Source of the DNA: Spirosoma foliorum
GTDB taxonomy: Bacteria > Bacteroidota > Bacteroidia > Cytophagales > Spirosomataceae
Reading direction: 5' to 3'
NCBI RefSeq assembly: GCF_014117325.1
Contig: NZ_CP059732.1
Coordinates: forward strand, 1,240,001 to 1,304,000
Length of the DNA stretch: 64,000 nucleotides
Shown here one piece after another: positions 52,649-61,473 of this stretch. A program made the position numbers and the translations under genes. Each line of letters begins with the position of its first letter. The first letter of the stretch is position 1. The notes under the pieces were generated by a model. It saw only the letters and a list, made by a program, of their open reading frames with translations. It made no database searches and was not told where the DNA came from.

Positions 52649-53673
52649 TAAGTTAAAAACCTTACTGCCCGTTTCTCCGACCAGTAAATTCCCTGGATAC
52701 CTTCATCTTTTGCCGGAAAGCCGCAATGGCCACCTTGTTCTGGGAACTCCATCCAGACGTTCGGTAGTTCCCTTGCCAATGTTTCCGGAAAACATTCGGG
52801 TGATAAAAATGGATCGTTTTTAGCGTTGATGAGAAGAGTTGGAATGGCAATTGTAGGTATAAATTGTAGTGAACTGCTACGTGTATAGTAGTCCTCTACA
52901 TCCCGGAAGCCATTCATTGGGGCTGTAAAGGTATTATCAAATTCCCGAACACTGCGCACTTTACTCACAGCTTCGGCTGGAAAAATACCCGGCATCAGCG
53001 CGGCTTTCTCCAGTACTTTACGTTTTAAGGTACGATTAAATCGGTAATTGTAAACCAGACTGTCCCATTGTTCGAGTCGTCGTGCCGATCCCATTAAGTA
53101 GATTGGAACCGAAAACACAACCGCCTTTTTAATGGCTGGATTCAATGCTTTTCCTTGTTCACCCAGATACTTTAGCGTTACATTACCTCCTGCACTGAAA
53201 CCCATCAGATAGATGGTTTCATAACCTTTCGAGAGAGCATGTTGGATAACCAGATCCAGATCGCCAGTTTCGCCCACGTGATAGAATCGTTGCTGACGAT
53301 TCATTTCCCCACTGCACGACCGATAATGCCAGGCCAGACAATTAAACCCCGATCGAGTCAGATGCCTAACCATACCCACCAGATAAGGGCTTTTTGAACT
53401 CCCTTCCAGCCCGTGGGAGAGAATTATTAATGGAGAATGGAGAATGGAAAATGGAGAATGTTGGGAAGTACTTTTTCCATTATTCATTATCCATTGATCA
53501 TTATTTATTGCCTTTGCCCAGTCCAAATCAAGAAAGTCATCGTCGGGTGTTTCGATACGTTCGCGGACGTAGGAGACTGCTACCTTGCGGAACAGCGAGG
53601 GAATGATGGTTTGCAGGTGGCCGTTCCACAAACGCGTGGGTGGCTCATAACTTGATGGGGCAATCAGCGGCAT
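52648..53673 (-). CDS. YheT-like alpha/beta hydrolase carrying a translated repeat insertion
   Basis: A 341-residue hydrolase of the YheT/ABHD1-3 group. The family beginning YEPPTRLWNGHLQTIIPSLF is followed by LIILSHGLEGSSKSPYLVG (oxyanion), AWHYRSCSGEMNR, nucleophile MGFSAGGNVTLKYLG and LLINAKNDPFLSPE with the acid, ending FPEQGGHCGFP (catalytic His). Residues about 55-81 are encoded by a family E repeat (53429-53509) and have no counterpart in the family, lying between DLDW and LIILSHG. Start at 53673. Upstream on the same strand is a terminator-bearing leader (53742-53774). It overlaps the MNT gene by one base. Confidence 0.9.
   Translation of the reverse strand: MPLIAPSSYEPPTRLWNGHLQTIIPSLFRKVAVSYVRERIETPDDDFLDLDWAKAINNDQWIMNNGKSTSQHSPFSILHSPLIILSHGLEGSSKSPYLVGMVRHLTRSGFNCLAWHYRSCSGEMNRQQRFYHVGETGDLDLVIQHALSKGYETIYLMGFSAGGNVTLKYLGEQGKALNPAIKKAVVFSVPIYLMGSARRLEQWDSLVYNYRFNRTLKRKVLEKAALMPGIFPAEAVSKVRSVREFDNTFTAPMNGFRDVEDYYTRSSSLQFIPTIAIPTLLINAKNDPFLSPECFPETLARELPNVWMEFPEQGGHCGFPAKDEGIQGIYWSEKRAVRFLT
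53429..53509. repeat. Family E repeat inside a coding sequence
   Basis: Imperfect inverted repeat of TGGAGAATGG and CCATTATTCATTATCC type words, related to those at 16988 and 32041, but lying within the hydrolase gene. The reading frame stays open through it, adding about 27 residues (for example NNDQWIMNNGK and HSPFSILHSP). Confidence 0.8.
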
Positions 53674-53741
53674 TACCGAACGCGGGCGATTGAAGCCGCA
53701 AAGGTACGAGTTCCAATCCTTAGAAGGTTAGTATATCTAAT

Positions 53742-53774
53742 AAAAAAAGGCTGGTCGTAGGGCGACCAGCCTTT
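53742..53774 (-). terminator. Intrinsic terminator in the leader of the hydrolase operon
   Basis: AAAGGCTGGTCG (53746-53757) pairs perfectly with CGACCAGCCTTT (53763-53774), five-base loop. On the minus strand it is followed by seven Ts. It lies about 70 bp upstream of the hydrolase start, on the same strand, and no gene on that strand lies before it. Confidence 0.85.
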
Positions 53775-53990
53775 CCTGTTGAATACAACCTGAATTGAAA
53801 AAAGCAATGTTGGCTACTGCCGAAGCAGTAAGTGATTCAAAATTGGTAAATAAAAAGAATTAATACAACTATTTCGATAAAATAAAAAGAAGATTTTAGT
53901 GATTAGTCTTCCATAAAACGGGCGGATACAAAGCCGATAATCGAGTAGGGGGCTGTTTCGTCTGAAAGAAACAAAATGATCTACTTATGA
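53745..53990 (-). ncRNA. Candidate small or leader RNA on the minus strand
   Basis: The 53674-54087 gap has no gene. On the minus strand it shows, in order, an ACTGC-UUCG-GCAGT hairpin (53815-53830, extra-stable tetraloop), a small GTTG/CAAC stem (53779-53790) and the terminator at 53742-53774. This fits a short terminated transcript or an attenuator for the hydrolase/MNT operon. The 5' limit is a guess; no good promoter box was found. Confidence 0.45.
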
Positions 53991-54087
53991 TAAATTATAT
54001 TCATTGTTTATAAATTGCAAATTAATAAGCCTACTATGTGATCGTTGGTATTTGACGAGAGCAGATTATGCCACTTATGTTGCATGA

Positions 54088-55482
54088 ATGAATACGTTTA
54101 CACACCGATTCACCTACTTAAACATAATTGCCCTTTTACTAATAGGGGCAGCCTGCCAAACGGCAGCCGTTATTGCGCCTATACTAGACGATGACCCCGT
54201 TACTGCTTCCCAGGCATCGCTGGTGAGCGTTCAGGCCACAAGTGCTACGTCAGCCGAAATCATTGTCAAGAGCATTCGGCTTGACGATGGTGGATGGCGG
54301 ATTACAGCTAGTGCCGAACAGGGTGGAGCTATTGGCCTTTCGGTTGGTGGAACAAAAACACTCGCCGATTTTAAGTTAACTACAGTACAAGTCACCGGTT
54401 TAGTTGTCGGGCGCACCTATCAGTTTCAATTGGCATTCCGCTTTGCTGACCAGGACTCGTTGACGGTCATTCGCACGTATACGCATCGGCTCGATACATC
54501 ACCTCATTGGACACGACTGACGCATGCATCATTTAGCGGGGGCGATTACACGGCCTGTCCCGTAGCCATAGATGGAATTTGTGGGCCAAATCCGCTCAAC
54601 GGCTGTGGTGATCCCAGCCTGGGCGCGTACGTTGGTAATCAGGTGCAGTTGCTACGCTACGCAGGCCCGCTGCAAAATTACATGAGCGTTCTGCGTTATG
54701 ACCGGGCAACGGATAGCTGGCCATTCTATCCGTCTACCGCTTATAGAGTTCCCCGTCATGGTATGATCACCTACAATTTGTTTTTTCAGCATGTAGACCG
54801 ATACCAGTTCTCGGGTTTAGGCTTCATTGCCGAAGAGCGGGCAGCCAGTAAGTATTTCTATTACCATGATATGAGCGCTATTTTCCCCGTGAGTGGAAGT
54901 GTGGTGAATCCTCCATACGGTGGGGAGGATGGTGAAGTTGCCTTTTTTACGACGACTGAGGAAGCCTACTTTCTAACCCAGAATGGATCGCCCGCCATGC
55001 GAAGCATTCACGCCATATTTACGCAGACGGTGCGCGCACCCTTGCCCGAACCACCGGGCACATTAGCTACATTTTCCATCCGAAACATCGGCTACGTAGT
55101 CAACCAGCGACCGGGCCAGCCTACGAGGCTCTGGGCGTATGATCCCGTTACGGATAGCTGGAAAAAGCGGGCCGATTTTCCGGGTATGGTTCGCCAGCGG
55201 GGAACGGCTTTCTCGTTGGCCCGTAATGGTTATTTCGGCCTGGGGCTAACGGATGAGGGTCTTGGTTTGCGGGACTTGTGGCGATATGATCCACTCACCG
55301 ATCAGTGGCAATATATAACTGACTACCCAGGTCAGGGAAATCAGTTGATGGCGGTATTCAGCGCTCCCGATGGGGCTAAGCCCGAACGGGCCTATCTGGG
55401 ATGGGGCTACGAAGCCCAATCTACAAGTTCGGGTGTTGTCCGTATTGTAGGCTGCACCGACTGGTGGGAGTTGACTCCTTGA
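54088..55482 (+). CDS. Kelch-like lipoprotein
   Basis: A 464-residue predicted lipoprotein (LNIIALLLIGAACQTAA, lipobox cysteine near residue 23). Residues 35-135 form a fibronectin-III-like domain (SATSAEIIVKSI, GRTYQFQLAFRF). The rest contains kelch-type motifs such as LRYDRATDSWPF, LWAYDPVTDSWKKRADFPG and LWRYDPLTDQWQYITDYPGQ, indicating a beta-propeller. Probably an outer-membrane surface binding protein. It heads a plus-strand unit with the DUF4249 protein (53 bp) and a TonB receptor, a common Bacteroidota arrangement. Confidence 0.85.
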   Translation: MNTFTHRFTYLNIIALLLIGAACQTAAVIAPILDDDPVTASQASLVSVQATSATSAEIIVKSIRLDDGGWRITASAEQGGAIGLSVGGTKTLADFKLTTVQVTGLVVGRTYQFQLAFRFADQDSLTVIRTYTHRLDTSPHWTRLTHASFSGGDYTACPVAIDGICGPNPLNGCGDPSLGAYVGNQVQLLRYAGPLQNYMSVLRYDRATDSWPFYPSTAYRVPRHGMITYNLFFQHVDRYQFSGLGFIAEERAASKYFYYHDMSAIFPVSGSVVNPPYGGEDGEVAFFTTTEEAYFLTQNGSPAMRSIHAIFTQTVRAPLPEPPGTLATFSIRNIGYVVNQRPGQPTRLWAYDPVTDSWKKRADFPGMVRQRGTAFSLARNGYFGLGLTDEGLGLRDLWRYDPLTDQWQYITDYPGQGNQLMAVFSAPDGAKPERAYLGWGYEAQSTSSGVVRIVGCTDWWELTP

Positions 55483-55535
55483 CGTGGGAGGTTGATGTAG
55501 ATAAACTAGCTACTGGATTTGACCGATTTGAGCAG

Positions 55536-56633
55536 ATGATTCTATACCTATACATATTGATCGGGCGAGGGCGACATTACATCGTTTGGGGGCTCTTGCT
55601 GTCTAGCTTATGGAGTTGTATCGATCCGGTTGATCTACCCATTCGGCAAACGGAGCATCGGTTGGTAGTAGATGGGCTGATTACCGATGAGGCTCCGCCC
55701 TACATCATTAAGTTAACGTATTCGGGCAACCTGAATCGATCCCTGTTGATTCCAGATGAATTGGCTATCAATGGCGCTATGGCTACCATAGAAGATAATC
55801 TGGGCAACCGGGCTCCACTGGTGCAGGACCCGCTAAATCCGGCTTACTATTTAATGCGCGATGCTCGCTTACAGGGAGTGCGTGGTCGGGCCTATACGCT
55901 GCGGGTTAAGCTACCCGATGGTAGCCAGTATGTTTCTCGTCCAGAAGTACTGGCGCCAGTACCCCCCATCGAACAACTTTACGCCACCTACCATGAGTCA
56001 GATCCGAATACGCTACTATTCAATACGTTTCTGGTGCAGATTGATACAAAAGATCCACCGACCTCAGGTAATTTTTATCGTTGGCAGGCGATGAGCTACA
56101 TGCCTATCTGGGGTGGGGCTAATGATCCGCTGGGGTACTACAATCCAGCGCTGAAGTCGGGCGAGGGGGAGTATGCGCCTTTTTACGGTGCTCTTACCAA
56201 TGTATTAAGTGATCAGCTTATTAATGGCAATCGGATCAAGGGACAACTGGTACTAACCGCACCATTGGTTGCTTTAGGGACTCAGTATATGGAAGTGCGG
56301 CAGTACTCGTTATCGAAAACGGCTTATCAATATTGGGTTCTCTATCAGGAGCAACTTGCGCGGACGGGTACCATTTTCGACCCTCAACCTGCCAGCATCG
56401 AGGGCAATGTGCGAGCTGTGGCCGATACCAATAAACTGGCACTTGGTTATTTCGGAGCTTCGGCTGTCAGTCGTCAACGGATAATCATGAACACCGACAA
56501 CATTAACTATGGAAAATTCGTGACGCGTTTTGGTCCTGTGTTGTTTGGCAGTACACTGCCAATCGTTCCGGGATTAGTGCGTGAGGAAGCTCAGCTTGCG
56601 CCACCCTCCAATTGGCTTACGTACGGAAAATAA
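55536..56633 (+). CDS. DUF4249 lipoprotein-like protein
   Basis: A 365-residue exported protein of the DUF4249 family. The signal region is IVWGLLLSSLWSCIDPVDLP with a lipobox cysteine; the mature start EHRLVVDGLITDEAPPYIIK and LTYSGNLN are typical of the family. I start it at 55536, after the kelch gene stop, because a longer frame overlaps the previous gene by about 80 bases and has no family match. DUF4249 proteins almost always precede a TonB-dependent receptor, as here (18-bp gap), and may act as surface partner of the receptor; the substrate is unknown. Confidence 0.88.
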   Translation: MILYLYILIGRGRHYIVWGLLLSSLWSCIDPVDLPIRQTEHRLVVDGLITDEAPPYIIKLTYSGNLNRSLLIPDELAINGAMATIEDNLGNRAPLVQDPLNPAYYLMRDARLQGVRGRAYTLRVKLPDGSQYVSRPEVLAPVPPIEQLYATYHESDPNTLLFNTFLVQIDTKDPPTSGNFYRWQAMSYMPIWGGANDPLGYYNPALKSGEGEYAPFYGALTNVLSDQLINGNRIKGQLVLTAPLVALGTQYMEVRQYSLSKTAYQYWVLYQEQLARTGTIFDPQPASIEGNVRAVADTNKLALGYFGASAVSRQRIIMNTDNINYGKFVTRFGPVLFGSTLPIVPGLVREEAQLAPPSNWLTYGK

Positions 56634-56651
56634 CCTTCATTTAGCACCTGT

Positions 56652-59024
56652 ATGCATTTTCTACTCGTTCGTGGTGTCCTGGCAATTGTTCTGCTGTTAG
56701 TCCTTAAGCCTGATTTGCAGGCCCAGATTCGGTTTCGTATTTACGGGCAGGTAACGGATGGCGTAACGAACAAACCGCTGGCTAATGTGTCGGTTTATGA
56801 CAAAAAACAGGGAGCGGGGACCACAACAGACAGCACAGGTGCTTTTAGCATGCAGGTGCTTCCAGGACCTTATAACCTGACTTTTTCTGCGGTAGGCTAT
56901 TACACTCGCAGTCGGTTTCTGGAGATTGAACGAACAAACATTCGTATGGAAGTTGCCCTCAACCCCGACACGCGTCAGCTGGACGAAGTCAACGTGAAGG
57001 GCCGCACGCCCGATGCTAATGTATCGGCGACTCAGATGAGTGTGATACGGCTGGATATGAAAAATTTACGAAACATTCCGGTTGTGTTTGGCGAGGTCGA
57101 TATTCTGAAAGCGCTGACTTTACAGCCTGGTGTAAGCACAGTAGGCGAGGGGGCTGGCGGATTTAATGTGCGCGGTGGGCGTACAGACCAGAACTTAGTG
57201 CTTCTGGATGGTGCTCCCTTGTTCAATACCAGCCATTTATTGGGTTTATTAAGTAACCTTAATGCTGATGCAATTCAGGATGTAACGCTCTATAAAGGAG
57301 GTATTCCAGCGGCCTATGGTGGACGCCTGTCGTCGCTGTTGTTGATGAATACGAAAGCGGGTGAAACCGACCGGATTAGTGTTACTGGAGGTATTGGGTT
57401 GATAACGAGTCGAATACTGGTTCAGGGGCCGATTGCAAAAAATAAAAAACTAACCTTTCTTGCCGGTGGCCGCATTGCCTACCCATCGGTTATGCTTGGG
57501 TTGTTTCCGGCCCCAACGAATAAAGACCGCGCCTTTTTTTATGACGTGAACGGTCGGCTAACGTATCGATTAACCAATGATAGTCAATTATCGGCTACTG
57601 TTTATCGCAGTTACGATACGTTTAAATTTCCGCAGGATACGCTTTATACGACCCAATCGACCTTGCTAACCGCGCGCTGGAGTCAACGATTAAATCCACA
57701 ATTGTCATTTAACCTGACGGCTACTCAGAGTGACTATCGTTTTTTCTTAGATGGACTTACAACGGCGAATATGTATCGGTATCGATCTACCGTTCGCCAG
57801 CGCGACGCCCGACTCGATTGGCTCTATACGCCTAAGCCCAAGCATAAACTTGAATTTGGAGGATCGTTAACGGGCTATAGTTTACTGCCGGGAGCCATTG
57901 CACCTACTGGCGACAACTCGAACATTAATGCCCAAACCTTACCGAACGAACAAGCGCGCGAATTGGCAGGTTATTTTTCGGAGGAATGGACGCCATTTCG
58001 GGTGTTATCGGTGCAGGTAGGTGTCCGTTATGCCCAGTTTACGAATGTTGGGCCGGGCGTGGCCTACCAGTATGCCGAAGGGCAACCCCGTACTCGCGAG
58101 AGCATTACCGATACACTCCACTACGCCAATGGGCAGGCATTGGCCCACTATAGCGGCTGGGAGCCACGGCTGACAATACGGGCTAACCTAACACCAACCA
58201 GCTCTCTAAAAGTTAGTTATAATCGAACCCGGCAATTCCTCCATCTGATCTCGAATACAACCGCCATTTCGCCGGTCGATTTCTGGAAAGTGAGTGATGC
58301 CCTGGTGCCGCCCCAGGTAGCCGATCAGTTTGCGGTGGGCTACTTCCGAAACCTCGGTGATAATATGTATGAAACCTCGGTGGAGGTGTACCACAAAACG
58401 CTGGAAAATCTGGTCGAATACCGGAATGGCGCAACATTACTCCTGAACCCAACACTGGATGCCGACTTATTACGAGCCCAGGGACGGGCCTATGGCGTTG
58501 AAGTGAGTGTTCAGAAAACACGTGGAATACTGACGGGGTTAATTTCGTACACGTATTCCCGGACACTAGCGCGCGTGCCAAGTACCTATCCGAGTGTACA
58601 GATCAATGGCGGAGAATGGTATCCGTCGACCTTTGATCGTCCTCATAATCTGGCTATTGCAACCCAGTGGAAATGGAGCCGAGGGTGGACTTTTGGCACA
58701 AATTTCGTTTATACCAGTGGGCGCCCGACCACCTATCCCGATGGCACGTATCGGCTCAATGGCACTAAAGTCCTGGATTATTCGCAACGAAATGCCGACC
58801 GGATTCCAGATTACCACCGACTAGATGTGTCGTTTACGAAAGATGGTCGACGGACACCGAATCAGCGACATTATAGCAATTGGTCGTTCTCGTTCTATAA
58901 TGTCTACGCGCACAAAAATCCGTACTCGATTTATTTTCAACGTGCTAACACCACAACCAAGAGCTATCAGCTATCGGTTTTTGGCACTATCATACCGTCC
59001 TTGAGCTGGAATTTTACGTATTAG
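56652..59024 (+). CDS. TonB-dependent outer membrane receptor with carboxypeptidase-like domain
   Basis: A 790-residue receptor. The signal ends LQAQIRFR (about residue 25); residues 28-115 form the carboxypeptidase-regulatory-like domain (IYGQVTDGVTNKPLANVSVY). The plug follows with IRLDMKNLRNIPVVFGEVDI, LKALTLQPGVSTVGEGAGGF, NVRGGRTDQNLVLLDGAPLF and GGIPAAYGGRLSSLL, then a 22-strand barrel ending in FGTIIPSLSWNFTY. It belongs to the FecA/CirA-like group rather than SusC; no SusD is present. The DUF4249 and kelch lipoproteins upstream are likely partners. Its 3' end overlaps the convergent CDF gene by 11 bases. Confidence 0.92.
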   Translation: MHFLLVRGVLAIVLLLVLKPDLQAQIRFRIYGQVTDGVTNKPLANVSVYDKKQGAGTTTDSTGAFSMQVLPGPYNLTFSAVGYYTRSRFLEIERTNIRMEVALNPDTRQLDEVNVKGRTPDANVSATQMSVIRLDMKNLRNIPVVFGEVDILKALTLQPGVSTVGEGAGGFNVRGGRTDQNLVLLDGAPLFNTSHLLGLLSNLNADAIQDVTLYKGGIPAAYGGRLSSLLLMNTKAGETDRISVTGGIGLITSRILVQGPIAKNKKLTFLAGGRIAYPSVMLGLFPAPTNKDRAFFYDVNGRLTYRLTNDSQLSATVYRSYDTFKFPQDTLYTTQSTLLTARWSQRLNPQLSFNLTATQSDYRFFLDGLTTANMYRYRSTVRQRDARLDWLYTPKPKHKLEFGGSLTGYSLLPGAIAPTGDNSNINAQTLPNEQARELAGYFSEEWTPFRVLSVQVGVRYAQFTNVGPGVAYQYAEGQPRTRESITDTLHYANGQALAHYSGWEPRLTIRANLTPTSSLKVSYNRTRQFLHLISNTTAISPVDFWKVSDALVPPQVADQFAVGYFRNLGDNMYETSVEVYHKTLENLVEYRNGATLLLNPTLDADLLRAQGRAYGVEVSVQKTRGILTGLISYTYSRTLARVPSTYPSVQINGGEWYPSTFDRPHNLAIATQWKWSRGWTFGTNFVYTSGRPTTYPDGTYRLNGTKVLDYSQRNADRIPDYHRLDVSFTKDGRRTPNQRHYSNWSFSFYNVYAHKNPYSIYFQRANTTTKSYQLSVFGTIIPSLSWNFTY

Positions 59025-60024
59025 CGGATGCCAATACCGGTACAAAGTGCTTCTGATTCAGCGGGAGATTCTCGGCTGTCCATTCAATATCTTCGACAAA
59101 AGCAAAGGCGCGGGCGGGGCAGTCGGCTACGCGGCAATAATGGCAGCATTCTTTCTCGCAGGGGTCGGTATGGACAAAAATTTCGACTTCGCCCTGAAAG
59201 CCGTCTTTGAGCGTATCTTCAAAATGATGCACCTCATCGTGTACTTTCGTTAATTCCCAGTAATAGGGGAGCGTCAAGTGACAATCGATGTGTAAATCAG
59301 CGCCGTACTTCTGAACACGGAGGTTGTGTACGTCAATCCAGTTTTTGTCCTTGTGAACAGTGAGCAAGGTGACCACCCGGTGGAGGGTCGGGATGTCTGC
59401 TTCGTCCATGAGTCGGGCAATTGACTGGCGGGTAATCTGGAACCCGTTGTAGATGATCCCGACTGCCAGCACAACCGATAGGGCACTATCGATCCAGTGT
59501 TTCCCCGTTAGGGCTACCAGTGCTACCCCAACCATCACCACGATACTGCTAAAGGTATCGGTCAGTAAGTGTTTGCCGTCGGCCGTCAGGGCTGCCGAAT
59601 CCGTTTGCTGACCCGATCGAATAAGTCGCCAGCCTACAAATGCATTGGCCCCCGCTGTAATGCCAACGAGTACCAGACCCCAGTCGAGATTGCTTAACTG
59701 TTTAGGCTCGAAAAAGCTGAGAATCGCTTGCCAGATAATGACCAGTCCAGCCGACAGTATCATGGAGCCCTCGAAACCCGACGACAGGAATTCGATTTTA
59801 CCGTGTCCATAAGGATGGTTTTGATCGGCAGGTTGACTGGCTAAATAGATGCTATAAAAAGCAAAACCGCTGGCAATAACATTAACAATAGACTCAACGG
59901 CATCGGATAAGATGGCGGTCGAATAAGTCAGGAAATAGGCCGTGAATTTGAGAATCAGCAGAACAATGCTCAGCCCCAGCGAGATGCCCATCCATCGGTA
60001 TTTCGTTTGTTGACTGGCACTCAT
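59014..60024 (-). CDS. Cation diffusion facilitator (CDF) transporter
   Basis: A 336-residue inner-membrane metal-efflux protein with about six membrane helices (SLGLSIVLLILKFTAYFLTY through LSVVLAVGIIYNGFQ). The metal site is indicated by AILSDAVESIVN in helix 2 and HPYGHGKIEFLSSGFEG; the C-terminal cytoplasmic domain shows HNLRVQKYGADLHIDCHLTL and VHDEVHHFEDTL. A C-terminal tail with a cysteine cluster (CEKECCHYCRVADC, about residues 290-303) is unusual and could bind metal. Zn, Fe or Mn are candidate substrates. Tail-to-tail with the TonB receptor. Confidence 0.93.
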   Translation of the reverse strand: MSASQQTKYRWMGISLGLSIVLLILKFTAYFLTYSTAILSDAVESIVNVIASGFAFYSIYLASQPADQNHPYGHGKIEFLSSGFEGSMILSAGLVIIWQAILSFFEPKQLSNLDWGLVLVGITAGANAFVGWRLIRSGQQTDSAALTADGKHLLTDTFSSIVVMVGVALVALTGKHWIDSALSVVLAVGIIYNGFQITRQSIARLMDEADIPTLHRVVTLLTVHKDKNWIDVHNLRVQKYGADLHIDCHLTLPYYWELTKVHDEVHHFEDTLKDGFQGEVEIFVHTDPCEKECCHYCRVADCPARAFAFVEDIEWTAENLPLNQKHFVPVLASANT

Positions 60025-60327
60025 GAAGTGATATCAGGTAGTAAGTGGGTGCTACAAAGGTAACGATTTCGACGCGGAATGTTGGTGTCTGGTCTGTGAT
60101 GAAGCCCTTTCAGGCCTAGTCATTTTTAAGGAAATTCGTTAAAATTAACTTGAACGCCCTGCTTCCGTACTTGTATGAAACAGTTTGATCGTAGTATAAT
60201 ACGTAGTCGAATTTTAACAAATTCCGGATAAAAAGCATCATCTCGTTTTGCGATAAACTATCTTTATGTACTTTTGACATAAAGACATACGTAATGCTTT
60301 ACCCTTACCAATTCCCCAATTTATCCT
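60025..60327. other. 303-bp gene-free gap, promoter at 60247-60276
   Basis: Contains no ORF-like feature or hairpin. At its right end TTTG (60247-60250) and TACTTTTG (60269-60276) are spaced 18 bp, a good Bacteroidota promoter for the amidohydrolase starting at 60328. The left part is presumably the promoter of the CDF gene. Confidence 0.6.
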
Positions 60328-61320
60328 ATGAAAAAACTTGTCCTGGTAGTTGCCTGCCTGGTTGTATCTGTCGGTGCGTTGATGGCACAGGCTGTCAATC
60401 GTAAACCGTTGCCTATTATTGATGTGCATGTGCATGCCATGAAAGTAAGTCCTGGTTTTGCCGTCGAAATGTGTCCCTGGTTCCTGAAAGATATGCCAGG
60501 CAGCGACCCGACCCAGAATTTGCAGACCAGCTCTTTTCTGAATAAAGATTGTGTCGATCCACTGAAACCGGCGAAGTCGGACGAAGAAATGGAGAAGGCA
60601 GTATTGGAAACGATGGAGCGGCTCAACATGACCATCGTAGCTTATGGCGATCCCCAAATCCTACGGAAATGGAAAAAAGCAGCTCCTAATCGAGTTATTC
60701 CGGGAATTGGCGTAAGCTCACCTAAGGACATGACGGTGCAGGCCTTTACCGATTCATTGTCGTCGGGATTTTATAAGGTGATGGGCGAAGTAGCCCCTCA
60801 GTATCAGGGCTTATCACCTAGCGATATGTCGCTGGATGGTTATTTTGCCGCTGCCGAAAAATTGAATATTCCCGTAGGGATTCACATGGGAACCGGCGGC
60901 AATGGCATGGCCAACCTTACACAAGCCAAGTACCGGGCTTCACTGGGGAGTCCGTTCTTGCTGGAAGATGTGTTGGCTCGCCACCCTAAGATGAAAATAT
61001 GGGTGATGCACGCGGGTTATCCAATGGCCGATGAAATGATCGCGTTAATGGGCGCGAATGCCTATGTATATGTCGATCTGGCTGGTTTTATCTGGAGCTA
61101 TCCGCAGGCCGAAATTCATGCCTATCTGAAACGTCTGGTGCAGGCTGGCTTTGGCAAACGGATTCTGTACGGCACCGATTTTATGGTGTGGCCGAAGTTA
61201 TTTGAAACCTCTATGAGTGTGATCGAAAATGCCGACTTCTTATCGTTCGAGCAGAAGCGCGACATTTTTTTCAACAATGCCGTTCGCTTCTTCCGGTTGG
61301 ATGAGAGCAAGTTTAAGTAG
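60328..61320 (+). CDS. Secreted amidohydrolase 2-family protein
   Basis: A 330-residue exported TIM-barrel hydrolase, signal MKKLVLVVACLVVSVGALMA. Metal ligands are in PIIDVHVHAMKVSP (HxH), NIPVGIHMGTGGNG, IWVMHAGYPMADEM and GKRILYGTDFMVWPKL (Asp), matching the amidohydrolase-2/decarboxylase group. Substrate unknown. Preceded by a promoter at 60247 and followed by a terminator and a family A hairpin; monocistronic. Confidence 0.9.
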   Translation: MKKLVLVVACLVVSVGALMAQAVNRKPLPIIDVHVHAMKVSPGFAVEMCPWFLKDMPGSDPTQNLQTSSFLNKDCVDPLKPAKSDEEMEKAVLETMERLNMTIVAYGDPQILRKWKKAAPNRVIPGIGVSSPKDMTVQAFTDSLSSGFYKVMGEVAPQYQGLSPSDMSLDGYFAAAEKLNIPVGIHMGTGGNGMANLTQAKYRASLGSPFLLEDVLARHPKMKIWVMHAGYPMADEMIALMGANAYVYVDLAGFIWSYPQAEIHAYLKRLVQAGFGKRILYGTDFMVWPKLFETSMSVIENADFLSFEQKRDIFFNNAVRFFRLDESKFK

Positions 61321-61335
61321 AGTTTACTTTTCTTT

Positions 61336-61378
61336 AAAGCCTGATAGTTTTTATACAAGGAAAACTATTAGGCTTTTT
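61336..61378 (+). terminator. Intrinsic terminator of the amidohydrolase gene
   Basis: AAAGCCTGATAGTTTT (61336-61351) pairs with AAAACTATTAGGCTTT (61361-61376) with one G-T wobble, followed by Ts that also form the start of the family A repeat. Confidence 0.85.
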
Positions 61379-61460
61379 TGTCATTCCGACGCCAGGAGGA
61401 ATCTCAAGCTTGACTTATACGGAACGTTGAGATTCCTCCTGGCGTCGGAATGACAAAAAA
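61374..61460. repeat. Intergenic long hairpin, family A copy 5
   Basis: Perfect 34-bp arms at 61374-61407 and 61427-61460, loop 19 bp, between convergent genes. The core GCCAGGAGGAATCTCAA differs from the other copies on both arms. Confidence 0.95.
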
Positions 61461-61473
61461 AGTTTATGCAACC

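Noticed and set aside
55401..55535. Longer N-terminus for the DUF4249 protein overlapping the kelch gene
   Set aside because: It overlaps the previous coding sequence by about 80 bases and precedes the real lipoprotein signal at 55536.
54088..59024. SusC/SusD-type polysaccharide utilisation pair
   Set aside because: The receptor is of the FecA/CirA type with a DUF4249 partner; no SusD-like protein is present and there is no link to the pectin genes.
60238..60657. 139-codon open frame on the minus strand
   Set aside because: Antisense to the start of the secreted amidohydrolase, which has a clear signal peptide and metal motifs.
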